Assembly (NCBI GenBank): GCA_964017045.1
Contig: OZ024808.1
Coordinates: forward strand, 20,019,284 to 20,083,283
Source of the DNA: Omphiscola glabra
Taxonomy: Eukaryota > Mollusca > Gastropoda > Lymnaeidae
Direction: 5' to 3'
Length of the DNA stretch: 64,000 bases
The position numbers and the translations under genes were made by a program. Below, piece after piece: positions 20,778-31,066 of this stretch. The notes under the pieces are model-generated. The model was given only the letters and a program-made list of their open reading frames with translations, made no database searches and had not been told where the DNA came from. Positions within the stretch are counted from its first letter, which is position 1, and each line of letters opens with the position of its first letter.

Positions 20778-21589
20778 AAAGATAACTGTGAACATCAAGC
20801 GCGTATAACAATATAAGTGTCTTTGAAGTCGATATAACATTTTATATTTTTAGCTATAGGGATCATAAAATGTACATATTCCTAATTACGATGTAACGTT
20901 TCGATAACAATATTATCCTCAACTCTCCTGAGACCTCTTCTAAATTTCCACAATGGTAGATCTTAAATAAATTAAATATATATCGAAGTTTAAATCTTGA
21001 CCAAAAATAGCTGTAAATAGATATATTTTGAAAATAAAACTTCGCTTGGTTCAGAATTGTCCGCCAAACGCTCCACGGCTTTTCTATGATCAATCAAAGG
21101 AACAAAATTGTCATCTAAATTATTAGTCGGCTACAGCTTTTAATCGAAAAATTACTTACTGGGTAAATGAATAAAGTAAATACTATTTAAGCTGAACTTA
21201 GAGCTAAAGACTTTTTAAAATTCCACTAATATATGTCGTGTATTTGTGAAAGATAGCGTTAAAGCTGTTAGTTTAAGACCAAAAAATGATGTACAGTTCG
21301 GTTTTTTTTTTTTTAGCAGTGATTGATTAAATGCGTGAAATTCGTTTTGGCAGTATTTGATTGAAAATGCAGCCTTTTATTTTGGTAGAATTTGATTAAA
21401 AGTGTGGCCTTTACATAAGCAGTATTTAATTAAATGTGCGACCTTTATTTTAGAAATGTTTGATTCAATATATAATTATAAAAGTGTTGGACTGCGCTAT
21501 AGCTTTCAAATAGATTAATTAGACACAAACAATCTATGTCAATATAACAATACATGTTACGCTTTAATAATAATTTTACGTTATACATA
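20778..21589. other. AT-rich non-coding sequence
   Basis: 20820-21070 resembles 36770-37290, the other block copy. The region 21310-21450 has loose repeats around ttgattaaa-tgtg. No gene was seen. Confidence 0.5.
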
Positions 21590-22038
21590 AGTAGACGCTT
21601 CGGCACATGCCTTCATCAGTGCAACAAGTAAACATTTAAATAAGTAGAAATTAAATTTACTTAATATATATATATATACATATATCCTATCTAAAAAGAG
21701 AAAAATGGGAGTCGGGGCAAAAACCAGACAGAACCAAAGTAAAGAAGCATGGAAAGGAAGCGACTTGAAGTAAAATGTAAAAACCCAATCGGGAAAAAGA
21801 CATGGCAGTTACGTAAGATTGTGGATTTTGTTTACGTATGGAGTCAACGTATCAATTATTGTTATTCATTTGTTCTCCCTATACATACTATCCGGTGTGT
21901 TACTAGTATACAGTATACCAGTTACTGTGAGGTCTATAATGCCATCATGGTCTGTCCTATTGAAATGTTATAGAGGCGTTCTCTAAACCGATCTCCAAGG
22001 CGACGACATGTCTCTCCTACATTCAATTTACCACACTT
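21590..22038 (-). mobile_element. Penelope-like element remnant, GIY-YIG endonuclease end plus 3' terminal part
   Basis: On the minus strand, 22038 to about 21970 translates to KCGKLNVGETCRRLGDRFRE. This is the signature of the GIY-YIG endonuclease at the C-terminus of Penelope-like proteins (usually CG-LYIGET-R-L-RF-EH), here with Asn replacing the second Tyr. Frame is lost soon after. About 340 bases further 3' on the same strand is a hammerhead-like core (21594-21619). Penelope elements are known to carry hammerhead motifs in their terminal repeats, so order and strand agree. Confidence 0.7.
21594..21619 (-). ncRNA. Hammerhead-ribozyme-like core in Penelope remnant
   Basis: The minus strand reads CTGATGA, A, GGC-ATGT-GCC, GAAG, CGTC. 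That is the invariant CUGAUGA box, a 3-bp stem II with a four-base loop, and GAAG where GAAA is required, followed at once by CGUC. The A to G change in the second box should weaken or abolish cleavage. Confidence 0.55.
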
Positions 22039-22139
22039 TTTAATTATTATTAAAATAATTATTAAAGTTTAACATATATTGTTATATTGACATAGATTGT
22101 TCGTGTCCAATTAATCTTCATTGAATATGCAGCCTTCAT

Positions 22140-22228
22140 TTTGTTAGCGTTTGGGTTAGGGTTTGGGTAATGGTTTGGGTTAGAATTTTGATTAGGGTTA
22201 TGGTTTGGGTTAGGGTTAGGTTTGAGGT
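22140..22228. repeat. Telomere-like TTAGGG/GTTTGGG-rich patch
   Basis: Degenerate ttagggtttgggt units, including ttagggttagg at 22211, directly adjoin the receptor relic. It is short and impure, so it is an interstitial patch and not a chromosome end. Confidence 0.7.
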
Positions 22229-22231
22229 TAG

Positions 22232-22400
22232 GGGCGCACATTTGATCAGTTCTATTGCAGATACCTTTAAAGCTTCAAGCCACTTTCTTTTACCAAGGTT
22301 AGGAAAGCTTGTAACAGGTAGATTACTGAAACCCGTTATCAGATAATATTTTTTCGGCCCTTTAAAAAATTCTAAATGTCTCGAAATATAAGGACATACA
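22232..22400 (-). pseudogene. Type-A receptor relic, end of TM5 and loop 3
   Basis: The minus strand reads about FFKGPKKYYLITGF, then LEALKVSAIEL, aligning with QSFSQRRKKYLKTHV and EESLKVTSVEL of the intact receptor at 13310-14488. At its 5' side the TM5 code passes without a break into the 17-bp array. At the 3' side the telomere-like patch begins. Only this piece survives. Confidence 0.7.
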
Positions 22401-22584
22401 AAATATAAGGACATACAAAATATAAGGAATTACAAAATATAAGGACATACAAAACATAAGGACATACAAAATATAAGGACACACAAAATATAAGGACATA
22501 CCAAATATAAGGACATACAAAATATAAGGACATACAAAATATAAGGACATTCGAAATATAAGGACATACAAAATATATATGGCA
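22379..22584. repeat. 17-bp minisatellite derived from receptor TM5, first part
   Basis: The unit is acaaaatataaggacat, about 12 copies. The first copy is in register with the TM5 code of the relic; in the intact gene the same place reads taatataaggaaatacaaag, at 13813-13832. The array resumes at 23447 after a LINE insertion. Confidence 0.92.
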
Positions 22585-23446
22585 TCCTTCCGTCTTCACG
22601 AGACGATGGAGTAACTATATTGTAGTCCTACACTTCGACGAGTGACTCACTAGGCCAATCCTGGAATGACAATCTCGTCTGCATTTCACGCAGGAGAATG
22701 ATGATTCCTGGTTAATTTTTGCCTTCCGTGCTGTTCTTTTTCTTGCAAGGGCTTCGTTCCGCACATCTTCTGCCTTTTTCACTCCTTCGTGCACTGCCGT
22801 TCGCCAGCTGGAACGTTGTTCGGCAATGATCTCCCATTTGTTGACTTCAATGTTCGCTTCCTTCATGCTCTTTTTGCAAACGTCCATCTATCTCAGGCGA
22901 GGCCGCCCAGTAAGTCTTGTCCTTTCTGCCAACTCTCCATACAACAGCATCTTTGGAATACGGCCTTCCTCCATTCTCCTTACATCGCCTAACCAGCGAA
23001 GGCGCTTCTTGCTAAGAGCGGAGAATATGCTACACATTTTGGAACGTTCCAACACCTCTGTGTTAGTCACCTTGTCCTGCCATCGGATGCGTAGAATGGG
23101 ACGCAGACACCGTTGATGGAAGCTGTTGAGTTTCCGCTCGTGACTGGTATATGTGGTCCACACTTCACTGCCATATAGGAGCGTACTAAGCACGCATGCC
23201 TGATAGACACTTAGCTTTGTTTTGTCAGTTAGATTGAGATTATTCCACACCCGCTTATTCAGTTTAGCCATAGTTGCTGCTGCTTTTGCGATCCTGATGT
23301 TTATCTCTTCATCAATGGAGAGAAAACTAGATATATTGGATCCAAGGTATGTGAAATGCTCAACAACCAACAGATTATGGCCCTCAATAGTTATAATTGG
23401 AGGGGACGGCGCTTCTTGCATCATGACATGAGTTTTCTGTAGACTA
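22585..23446 (-). pseudogene. 5'-truncated LINE inside minisatellite, one nonsense codon
   Basis: The minus strand encodes the last 280 or so residues of a LINE protein closely related to the one at 2291-5716, from ISLQKTHVMMQ through YLGSNISSFL and LRWLGDVRRM to the finger CVKCRRDCHSRIGLVSH. The frame is open except for one in-frame TAG at 22888-22890, where the intact relative has Tyr. The 3' end shares the gatgccata terminus of the intact element. Both sides are bordered by the same 17-bp repeat, so the insertion landed in the array. Confidence 0.88.
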
Positions 23447-23575
23447 ATTAACAATACAAAATATAAGGACATACAAAATATAAGGACATTCAAAATATAA
23501 GGACATACAACATATAAGGACATACAAAATATAAGAACATACACAATATAAGGACATACAAAATATAAGGGAATG
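23447..23575. repeat. 17-bp minisatellite, second part
   Basis: Seven further units of acaaaatataaggacat on the other side of the LINE fragment. Confidence 0.92.
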
Positions 23576-24319
23576 TAGCAAAATTTCTTTCGTTAAGTGG
23601 AGCTCTCATCAATATATTTTTTAAAAGTTTTGTCCCTCACCCTCGCCTTTTTTCCTGATGAAAAAGTTTTTCCTTGTTATGCAATTATTGATATTAAGTT
23701 ACTATTTCAGCTGGAAGGTTTAAAAATTACAAAAGTGCGTTGAGATTAAAAAATGTTAAACTTAAGAAGAGCAACGCGTTAGGAACAATTCAATGTAATG
23801 TGTTTGAATTTTGCATTGCAGACTCGACATATGTTTTTGATAACAAGTGAATTTTCGTTTAAAATTGAATAAATGAAATACTAACATTGTCCATAACATG
23901 GTTAATCCGAAGAACTCACTTTGTCAAAAAGTATCAGCAGGCAGTAACTTTTATTATTAAATGAACAGAATTAGTCTATGTTCTGTTATGTTATATCACA
24001 ACCAGCGGAAATAATGTGTAATAATAATTCGTGGACTGCATTCAAGCTGTGTAAAAGAGATATTGTTACTGTGAAAAAATAAGGTAGAGAATCTTAACGG
24101 ACCTAAATATTTAGGGATAGATTATTATAAATAATTTTATAATATTATTAATGTGTTCTGTCTCTTGTCTTACTTGCATTTGTCTTATTCACAGTCCTAC
24201 ATCCCAACCCAAACCTCACCCTCACACCACTGTTACAGCTTTTGCATTATCGGTGTTACTGCAGAAAATTATAAAAAAATAAGTATTAAATTTAAACAAG
24301 AGAAAATGGTTTTAAATTG
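23576..24319. other. Non-coding block sequence with single 77-bp-type unit
   Basis: Homologous to 14900-16190. Bases 23745-23830 hold one diverged copy of the unit that is amplified seven times at 14986-15527. No gene was seen. Confidence 0.6.
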
Positions 24320-24520
24320 TCTATATTACCTTTTTTTTAGACGTTGTATTTCACTTCAGTTGAATCCACGACAGCAGAGAGACACAAGATAACGGCGAGC
24401 TTCTAGGGCTGAGAACTCTATAATACAACCTGACTATGAGGTATTTGTTCAGTAAAGGAGGGGGGGGGGTGGGTATTTTTTCACGATAGCTCGTAGGAGA
24501 TCTCGCCAGGGCTATTTTGG
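24320..24520 (-). promoter_or_regulatory. Second copy of conserved upstream block
   Basis: Contains the 20-mer ccacgacagcagagagacac at 24366 and the AAAAAAAGGTAATAT donor-like end on the minus strand. It lies upstream of the type-A relic at 22232-22400. Confidence 0.35.
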
Positions 24521-26375
24521 GCTGGACGGAGAGTGCAAAAAATACACAGTTGCTTTCGTCTTTCATTAGAGTATCTCACAAATGCATCTTCCCTATGATC
24601 GAATATTTAAAGACAAATTATTTTATTTTTTATGTAAGGTTTTAGTGCAATTTTTACGTTAATTTAATTGACACGACATAAAATAATAGTATATGGATAC
24701 AGTTCGCATTGTACAGTCATCTGTACGTATTGGTATCCGTATGGAGAAATTATTTTCTTATTTAAGTATATGGCTCGTTTTTTAAATAGTACGCAACAAA
24801 AGACGATACCAAATGTTAAATAAAATAACAAACATAACGATACCCACAGTAGGGCTAGTTACAATAAAAAACTTTATTAAGTTAATAATAAATTAAAAAA
24901 TTAAATAAGGAATAAAATTAAAGCTTTTGACTTACAGAATAATAATTGGCTTGTACCGATACAATGTTGAAGAGTATACAATGTTATAAAACGGTACAAT
25001 GACGAAAATAAATCTACACACACACAGAGCAAAAGTTAGTATCGTAATAACAATAGCCCAAAATATCTCTTTAGGCGTATATACAGCTAGTTTCATGGAT
25101 TTTTCCAGAACGTTTTTGCACGTTGCATTCCTTTCTAGATATTTCTACATAATTCTTTTTATATAGACTATAGAGTTCATTTAGACGTAAACAAGGTTAA
25201 TGAGACTATTTTTAGTTAGCCTCACCCTAAATGCGGTTTCGAGCTTGGGGTCAGCTAGAGTTCATTCACGGGAGAAAATGACGTAAACACATCGTCTACA
25301 TAACAGAGAAGCTTTGAAATGTTGATCGTCTGAAAATGTGACATGAGTTTTGACAGAGATAATCAATCAATTAATATTTTTAAAACAGAAACTGATTCTA
25401 ATGTTCGGATAACATATTTAATGCTGCAATGCAACAGTTCGTTAGAAGATGAATTAAAATGTGCAATCCATATCAAAAGAGTTATTATGCATTATGATAA
25501 ATTGTAATTGTGTTATATCCAAAACGGTTACAAAAATCCACTTTTGCGTCCACAGAATTGTAAGGCAAAACTCCAAAGTCGCGACTCCCTTTCAATTTGC
25601 GTACAAATCTTTGATACAACTTATTTGAGATTTTGGGGATTTACTGGTCATATTTCTCTATGAGAAATTGAATAATTAGAATTTCTCGTCTGTGTTTTAG
25701 AACGTTTCTGCTTAGATAAAGTTTGAAGCACTTTCCAGTTATTTAAGTATTTTTTAAAAAATTTATTGTCACCTGCTTCTCTTAAAACACTTGTTCCAGA
25801 TGTTATGACCCTTAATCGGAAATATTAGCTTTCTTAAGGTATTTATAGATTTTATTGAATGGTGTCATAAAACAGATGGTATTATGTTGGGGGGGGGGGG
25901 AATCATGGTCACTACACTTGATCACATTTCAAGAGATATTGGTGTTATTCTGACTAATACAGGGCAGCTCCTCTATATCATGTTTCATAATTGGAGGCGT
26001 TGAAACTAATACAAAATCATCAAACGAATCCTTAGAAACAATTATTTTTATTTAAAGATATGATAATGCATATACAAATCCAGTAATGGCTTTTCCTTAC
26101 TCCAACACCTTATTTTCACATGAACCATGCTAAATTTTCTATCTCTGTCTTGAAAAACGTATCCATTCTTATGACTATAAAATCTAATATATACAAGTCC
26201 CAAGTTTATTGAAATGCTACGTCAATAAAGACAACATTCTCCCGATCAGATATTCTAACCCCAGACGCCTATTGCACGCATCTACGAGTTTATTTGCATT
26301 TATCACATGGAGGTTTATTTTCTATCACTGGTAATTATTATAACGCTACCCATGGTCTTTTTCAGTATTCAACTT
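24521..26375. other. AT-rich non-coding sequence
   Basis: 24770-25300 matches 12120-12780 of the first block. The remainder shows a run of 13 G near 25890 and no recognised gene. Confidence 0.5.
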
Positions 26376-26800
26376 TTACCTGCAAACTACAAAACTTATT
26401 ATTTGAATAATTTGTGATGCCCGAACCCCAAACTGTCCACCTGGTGTATCTATGCCTAGCAAGCTATCATGGCATCCCAGTACTATCTCATACTCTCCCG
26501 ACGTCAGGTTAACTACTCCCTCCCTACTTTTTGTAGATACAAAGCAGCTATTGTACTTTCGAGGTATAAGGCAGTGCAATAGGTAAGTGATACAGACAGG
26601 TAGATAAATTATAACTGCAAAAATGGTCAAAACCAGAGTTTTGCTGTAGACGTACTAAAAGAGATTTAAACGCCACATAATGGAGACTTGCTCTTCCATC
26701 CCCGTTGGTGCCATTTGATTATGGTTGGTAGGTTGAAAGCGGCAACAGGAATCAGCCAGGACAGAGCGATCGTGGCTTAGCCAGTCCTATTGGTTAACTG
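26376..26800 (-). pseudogene. Receptor relic, TM4 to TM5
   Basis: On the minus strand, 26790 to 26700 reads like SWLIPVAAFNLPTI, a fourth helix and start of loop 2. 26630 to 26550 reads TIFAVIIYLPVCITYLLHC, a fifth helix with its Pro. The rest does not align. The parts are in receptor order but the frame is broken and helices 1-3, 6 and 7 are absent. Confidence 0.6.
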
Positions 26801-26989
26801 TCTGTACAAGGATTTCACTAGGGTTGAGCCGCGTGCTGAACCGGGTACCCAAAACGGACGAGTATTAGCACACCTGGCTCATAACCGGACCCGGCTAAAA
26901 ACGGAAACTGCTTCGGTTGTTTGACGAAAAATATATTTTCTTGTGTTTCACTGAATTGGGGAAATACAAGTGCTTGTATAAAATATACG
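26801..26989. other. Unassigned sequence
   Basis: No recognised feature. Confidence 0.4.
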
Positions 26990-27140
26990 AACAAAATATG
27001 ATAAACTTGAATTTATAGACAGGACAAAAGATATTAACGTTTCGGCTTAGAGCCTTCATCAGAAAACAAGACGAAGAGACAGATCACAGAAAAAAACTTT
27101 GTTGTTGCCGGAAGTAGGATAACAGGAAGTGAGTGAATTT
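26990..27140 (-). mobile_element. Short dispersed element carrying a hammerhead-like core
   Basis: Shares acaggacaa, aacgtttcggct and ttgttgttgccggaagtagg with 36940-37110, in the same order and strand. The 36940 copy is an insertion relative to the sister block. It is probably a terminal-repeat piece of a Penelope-like element. Confidence 0.55.
27036..27062 (-). ncRNA. Hammerhead-ribozyme core, all core boxes present
   Basis: Minus strand: CTGATGA, A, GGCT-CTA-AGCC, GAAA, CGTT. This is the complete conserved hammerhead core: CUGAUGA, a 4-bp stem II with three-base loop, then GAAA. It is followed directly by CGUU, which would give A15.1-C15.2-G16.2-U16.1 and a permitted U at the cleavage position if two copies pair, as proposed for Penelope hammerheads with minimal stem III. 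Stem I is only partly paired by eye. Confidence 0.65.
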
Positions 27141-27166
27141 AAATATTAGTACTGTGAAAATTAAAG

Positions 27167-27275
27167 TGGAGGGGATGATAATACCCTGTTAGTGGAGGGG
27201 ATTATAATACCCTGTTAATGGAGGGGATGAGAATATCCTGTTAGTGGAGAGGATGAGAATACCCTGTTAGTTTCA
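27167..27275. repeat. 26-bp tandem repeat, four copies
   Basis: The unit is gtggaggggatgataatacc plus ctgtta, with small changes between copies. Confidence 0.85.
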
Positions 27276-28619
27276 GGGTCAGCAGGAAGTATGTTTCGAT
27301 TTTTTATGAATATTTTTTGGCTGTCAAATTGTGAAGGTGATAGGTTAAAATGAGTTTGGTTCGATTTTCATTTTCATCCATCAATTATCTTTTGCTTGTA
27401 TGAAACGGTATATCTTTTTTTTTTAAAAAATAAAATTAAATTAACCCCAATTTAAAAAATAAAAATAGAAAATTGACCAGCGATTGGCAAAACTAAATAT
27501 TAGCTAAATGAACCTGTGAATGATCTGTAACTTACAACTAAATTTTTAAAAAAATCGAATTCTTCTTTTTAAAGTGAATCCCCATAAATGCCATCGACCA
27601 GTAGTTGTTGATCTGTCGTGCGAGTTATGAAATGTAACACATCTAAACCTCTTTACATTTTCAGTTTTCCAATTTTTTTTTTCAATCGCGCGATGATCAT
27701 ATTGAAATAGTCGTGACAATCTGTTTACCATGTAATGGTTGCCTAAAACAAATGGTCCTCAAAGTGGTGAGTAAGCTCGGGGGGGGGGGTGGTTGTTTGA
27801 CAAGATTTGGCGGGCTCTGTTACTCCAGAGGGCGTCACTGGAGAATAATATCAAGAATATAATTTTAGTTAAGTAACATATTATAAAAGAAAAATGAAAC
27901 GCTTCCGTAAACCCGTGTTCAAATAAGACAGCAAGGGGGGGGGGGGGCGGGGGTAAGAACTTGACCCATATGTTTCAATGATTTCACGTGAAACAAGTAG
28001 ACGGTAAACATAATGGAAAAGAGCACATAATGCTAGTGATTCGTGAGGTTGAAAGGTTCCAGATCTAAGGCTGATGATATGAAATAATGGTTTTATTTCA
28101 ATTAATTGATTCCATTGTTTATATTTAAAAAAAGATCAGTTATAAAAATTTACTAAATGAGGAAACGTTGGATCTAGCGCACATAAAACACTCACTCATT
28201 TCTTTAACAACTCTTAAAAATCCACCAAATTAGACAACTGTTTCAATTTTCTCAATACTTATGATACATTACACAAACTTCTAAGTCTTTTTTTTTTTTT
28301 TTTAAATTCACAATTTTGAGAGATTCAATAGCATTCTCACGAAGTAACCAAAAAACCCTGCCCAAAGTCTACATTTGCAAAGCATCATTGATCAAAAGAA
28401 ATATAAAGATACTGTGCACAAGGATCAACTAAGAACCTTTATAACGATGAAGAAATCATAAACTCAGCGCAAGTCAGGCTGATTTTTTTAAAAAATAATT
28501 AAATTTAGAATTCGTCGTCTGATCATTTTAAATGGCCTCGCGGGCAAATCTGACATCTATGCTGATAAGCTTTTCTGAATATAGCACACACAAATGTATT
28601 TGAATTTCGTCTTTATTAT
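27276..28619. other. Non-coding sequence with G-runs
   Basis: 27745-28070 resembles 31210-31520, again reflecting duplication. Runs of ten to fourteen G occur near 27781 and 27938. No gene was recognised. Confidence 0.5.
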
Positions 28620-29250
28620 TCTTAACTATCTTTGTTTTATTTTTGTCTTAAGATGTTTTTCAGTGAGCTAAGATGTGACAGCACTGTGCGTCTCACAGAC
28701 TTATTCCCACAATAAAGAACCGGGTTTATGGCCGTGCTCATGATAGACAACCAGTTCAGCGTCACACTCAGACAGCGCGGAAAGTCGTTGTAGTTCACGA
28801 AAGGTACAACTACAGCCGTGAGACCAATTGACAGCCATCACACTGTGAAGCAGATCAATATCGTCCCGATGGTTCTGTAAGCCTTAAAGTTTCGATTGCT
28901 GTGTGGGCGGTCAACCACCACATCGTTTCCCGGTGCAGTTATAAAAATTGTATCCCAGGGGGGTCTGCCCTTATTAACTTGGGTGTCTTTAGTAATGTAT
29001 GCAGTCAGTTCTACTGCAGATACTTTGAAAGCTTCACGGAGTTAGCTATTATCAAGATTAGGAAAGGTTGTAATGGGATAATTTATGAAACCCGTTTTAA
29101 GATAATGATTTCGCCTCTTATAGAAATTCTGAATCTCTCGTAATAGAAGGAAACACACAATATAAGTAGCTGCCAATGGCGCGAGCAATGACAGAACAAC
29201 GGAAACGCTTGAGACTAGTTTAATGACAACTCGAATACAAACTTTGCTTA
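28620..29250 (-). pseudogene. Type-A receptor relic, TM5 to C-tail
   Basis: Strong match along its whole length to the 3' half of the receptor at 13310-14488. The NPVLYCGNKSVRRTV stretch of helix 7 is preserved. In helix 6 the Cys of CWxP has become TGA and the Pro a Ser. Several small insertions and deletions shift the frame in loop 3. Homology stops at about 29250, where a short tandem repeat begins, so helices 1-4 are missing. Confidence 0.88.
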
Positions 29251-29362
29251 ATTTGACTTGCCGTTGTCTCAGTTTACTAGCCGTTTTTCAGTTGACATGC
29301 CGTCGTTTCTGTTGACTTGCCTTTGTTTGAATTGACTTGCCGTTGTTTCGGTTGACATTTTA
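29251..29362. repeat. About 22-bp degenerate tandem repeat at relic breakpoint
   Basis: Units around gttgacttgccgttgtttc, four or five diverged copies, starting exactly where receptor homology ends. Confidence 0.75.
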
Positions 29363-29550
29363 ATACTTTTTTTTTACTCTACACAATAAATGTAAGGTAA
29401 ATTTCATTAATAAAGTGAAACTCACGTCTTAGTTAAAAATAAGAGTTTTGGCACCCCCGACTCACACACCCCCATTTTAAAAAAAAATCATTTGCTTGTT
29501 AAATCACTATTTAAACGACATCCTAATTTCACATGAAAGAAGTACTACAT

Positions 29551-29737
29551 CACGGTTCTCAAACTGTGGGTCGCTACCCATTTGGGGTCGAACAACCCTT
29601 ACACAGGTGTCGCCTAAGAGCATCGGAAACACATACTCATGAAGAAAGAACGAAAATAGATTTATTGTCGGTGTGTCGCCACAACTTAAGGAACTGTATT
29701 AAAAAGGTCGCGGCAATAGGAAGGTTGGAGACCACTG
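29551..29737. mobile_element. SPIN-like hAT non-autonomous element, older copy
   Basis: Begins CACGGTTCTCAAACTGTGGG and ends GGTTGGAGACCACTG. Internal words (gtcgcctaagagcatcgga, gtcgcggcaataggaagg) follow the SPIN consensus as I remember it. Flanks tactacat and tacaaaat agree at six of eight bases, a decayed 8-bp duplication. Confidence 0.8.
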
Positions 29738-30599
29738 TACAAAATGACAAAAGAACAGTGATTTTAAAAAAGAATTCTAAGATTGATTAATTTGGTAAAT
29801 TTGAAAAAAAAATGACATCTTCCATAATATTTATAATATGAATAGCTCACTTTGACAATAACTCATATTATTAAATTAATCGACTTGGTGTATGTTTTTT
29901 TGTATGTTACTACTGACCAATCTTGAAGAATTTGTAACATACTTACGTCACGTAAATAAATCCAAGATTTGTTGAGCAATTATTTAACAGCTTTTATTTA
30001 TAATTAAACCGATTTAGCTTAATCTTGTTCAACAAATTACAAAGTTAATTTTACTCATTCAACTTATTTCAAACAAGATGCAATTAATTCAGTTAATCTT
30101 AGTGTACCTTTACACGGGAAAGAAATATTAGACATACTCTATATGGGATTTTTATTTTTAAAAAAAATATATTTAAAAGCACATGTTCTCACAGTTACCT
30201 TGACGAACAGGTTCCTAGCTATCAAATAGAAAGTGAGAATTTGAACATATGAACCTGTAATATATGTATACAGCCGTGGTTTGGAGCCGGTTCGGTCAGG
30301 TTCGTGCGAACAGTTAGTTCAAAATAATAAATATGACTGACTGTGGCGGTGACCGATATGGCATAATGGGACATACTAACTGCGAACTCTTTGTTACGAA
30401 TTTGGCAATACACCGCTGTATGTATATATTTGCTTTGAGCTTTAAACAGATACCTCATTAAACACAACTGTGCTACACCCCCCAACTACCCTCACCCCAC
30501 CAACCCCCTCAAAACCAATACTAAAACTTTGGCATAATATGTGTTACTGCGGAAAATTATAAAATAATTATCAACTTTGACGAAGCTAAAAGCTTTTAA
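29738..30599. other. AT-rich non-coding block sequence
   Basis: Homologous in patches to 15590-16190 and 23880-24340. No gene was seen. Confidence 0.55.
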
Positions 30600-30810
30600 A
30601 TTGTCTCTATTACATTTTTGTAGACGCTGCATTGCACGTCAGTTGAAACCACGACAGCAGAGAGACACGATATAGCGGCCAGCTTCAAGGACTGAGAATT
30701 TTATAACACAGTCTGGCGATGAGCTGGTTTTAATTAAAGTGAAGGCGGTAAACATTTTGTTAACATCGTCTGGTAGAAGATGTCGCTGGGTTCCTATGAC
30801 GTGTGGGGCT
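30600..30810 (-). promoter_or_regulatory. Third copy of conserved upstream block
   Basis: Contains the identical 20-mer ccacgacagcagagagacac at 30649. It lies upstream of the relic at 28620-29250. On the minus strand this copy also has ttataaaattctcag, which looks like a TATA box but is not preserved in the copy at 16191. Confidence 0.35.
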
Positions 30811-30877
30811 GCTGGGTGGATTGTGCAAAAACTTAAAGTGTTTGATCAGAGTATCTCAATAATGCGTAACCTTATAA

Positions 30878-31058
30878 CAGCGGTTCTCAACCTGTGGGTC
30901 GCGACCCTTTTCCCCAGGGGTCGCCTAAGACCAATTGGAAAACAAATATACTTCACAGTTATGAAGTAGCAACAAAAATAATTTTGTGTTTTGGGGGTCG
31001 CCAGAACATTAGGAACTGTTTTAAAGGGTCTCGGCATTAGGAAGGTTGAGAACCACTG
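30878..31058. mobile_element. SPIN-like hAT element with perfect 8-bp duplication
   Basis: Starts CAGCGGTTCTCAACCTGTGG and ends GGTTGAGAACCACTG; its 181 bases contain no gene. CCTTATAA is repeated exactly on each side (30870-30877 and 31059-31066). The internal words gtcgcctaagacca, cacagttatgaagtagcaac and ggcattaggaaggttgag are those of SPIN, a hAT family known for horizontal transfer among tetrapods and reported from a bug and a pond snail. Confidence 0.9.
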
Positions 31059-31066
31059 CCTTATAA

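Noticed and set aside
20880..20925. Possible fifth hammerhead: minus strand GATAA-stem-TTATC then GAAACGTT
   Set aside because: Stem II and GAAA are present, but the CUGAUGA box is not, and the sister copy near 36845 lacks it; probably chance.
22362..22599. Overlapping hydrophobic frames that look like membrane proteins
   Set aside because: They are translations of the 17-bp array. The membrane-like look comes from its origin in receptor TM5.
30689..30706. TATA box ttataaaattctcag in the conserved upstream block
   Set aside because: Not preserved in the copy that serves the intact receptor, so it is not good evidence of a promoter.
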